Positions 8,058-8,137 of a stretch of 8,137 nucleotides of DNA are shown here, piece after piece. How positions within the stretch are numbered: position 1 is the first letter of the stretch; each line of letters opens with the position of its first letter. The notes under the pieces are model-generated. The model saw only the letters and a program-made list of their open reading frames with translations. It was not told where the DNA came from and ran no database searches. Position numbers and translations under genes: made by a program. Origin of the DNA: J014 sp964486055 (GTDB taxonomy: Bacteria > Acidobacteriota > Blastocatellia > Pyrinomonadales > Pyrinomonadaceae); contig CAZALE010000024.1 of NCBI GenBank assembly GCA_964486055.1, forward strand, positions 1 to 8,137, given 5' to 3'.

Positions 8058-8137
8058 ATGGCTGACGCGATCGCAGAGCAGTTACCTGCTCGCATGCTCA
8101 ACGAGTTCGCCTATTGCCCCCGGCTCTTTTATCTGGA
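8058..8137 (+). CDS. cas4: Cas4-family nuclease, probably Cas4-Cas1 fusion (5' end only)
   Basis: Only 26 full codons are present before the window ends. They read MADAIAEQ then LPARMLNEFAYCPRLFYL. The pattern of a short leader, a hydrophobic helix start, YCPR and an aromatic-rich continuation is the N-terminus of Cas4, a RecB-like nuclease of CRISPR adaptation that trims prespacers. In Cas4 the cysteine seen here at residue 20 is the first iron-sulfur cluster ligand. The LPARMLNEF lead-in is the form I associate with Cas4 domains fused to Cas1, as in type I-G loci. The Cas1 part cannot be seen, so fusion is inference, and a stand-alone Cas4-like nuclease is possible. The start is supported by a Shine-Dalgarno site and a gap of two bases after the helicase stop, so it is likely in the same operon. 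Confidence 0.8.
   Translation, partial: MADAIAEQLPARMLNEFAYCPRLFYL

Overview
The window holds two complete large genes on the plus strand, the first bases of a third, and a few dozen bases at the left edge that look like the end of a fourth. Base composition is moderate. The Shine-Dalgarno sites, near-zero gene spacing and long collinear genes point to a bacterium. The sequence does not let me assign a phylum. I found no rRNA, tRNA, transposase or terminator, and no full CRISPR array.

Left edge (1-135): an open frame that ends at 65 is probably the C-terminus of an upstream gene. Two 30-bp direct repeats (55-84 and 122-151, 27 of 30 bases identical) lie 37 bp apart. This is CRISPR-like geometry, but the repeats also read as related protein fragments in different frames, which suggests a decayed duplication of an upstream gene's 3' end. 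The second repeat overlaps the predicted start of the next gene.

136-3135: a 999-residue protein with no recognisable enzyme motif. It has a helical N-terminal region, a long beta-rich middle and a small beta-barrel-like C-terminus. Fifteen bases later, 3151-8055 encodes a 1634-residue SF2 DEAH-type helicase with several paired-cysteine zinc sites and a C-terminal DUF1998 region. A protein of about 1000 residues with no known domain followed by a giant DUF1998 helicase is the layout of a type III Druantia anti-phage system (DruH plus DruE). I infer a Druantia III-like pair from architecture and order, not from an alignment.

8058-8137: two bases after the helicase stop, behind a good Shine-Dalgarno site inside the helicase 3' end, a third gene begins. 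Its first 26 residues match the N-terminus of Cas4 nucleases, and most resemble Cas4-Cas1 fusion proteins of CRISPR adaptation. The most interesting point is therefore a Druantia III-like helicase module that appears to be in one operon, translationally coupled, with a CRISPR adaptation gene. The window looks like the edge of a composite defence island.
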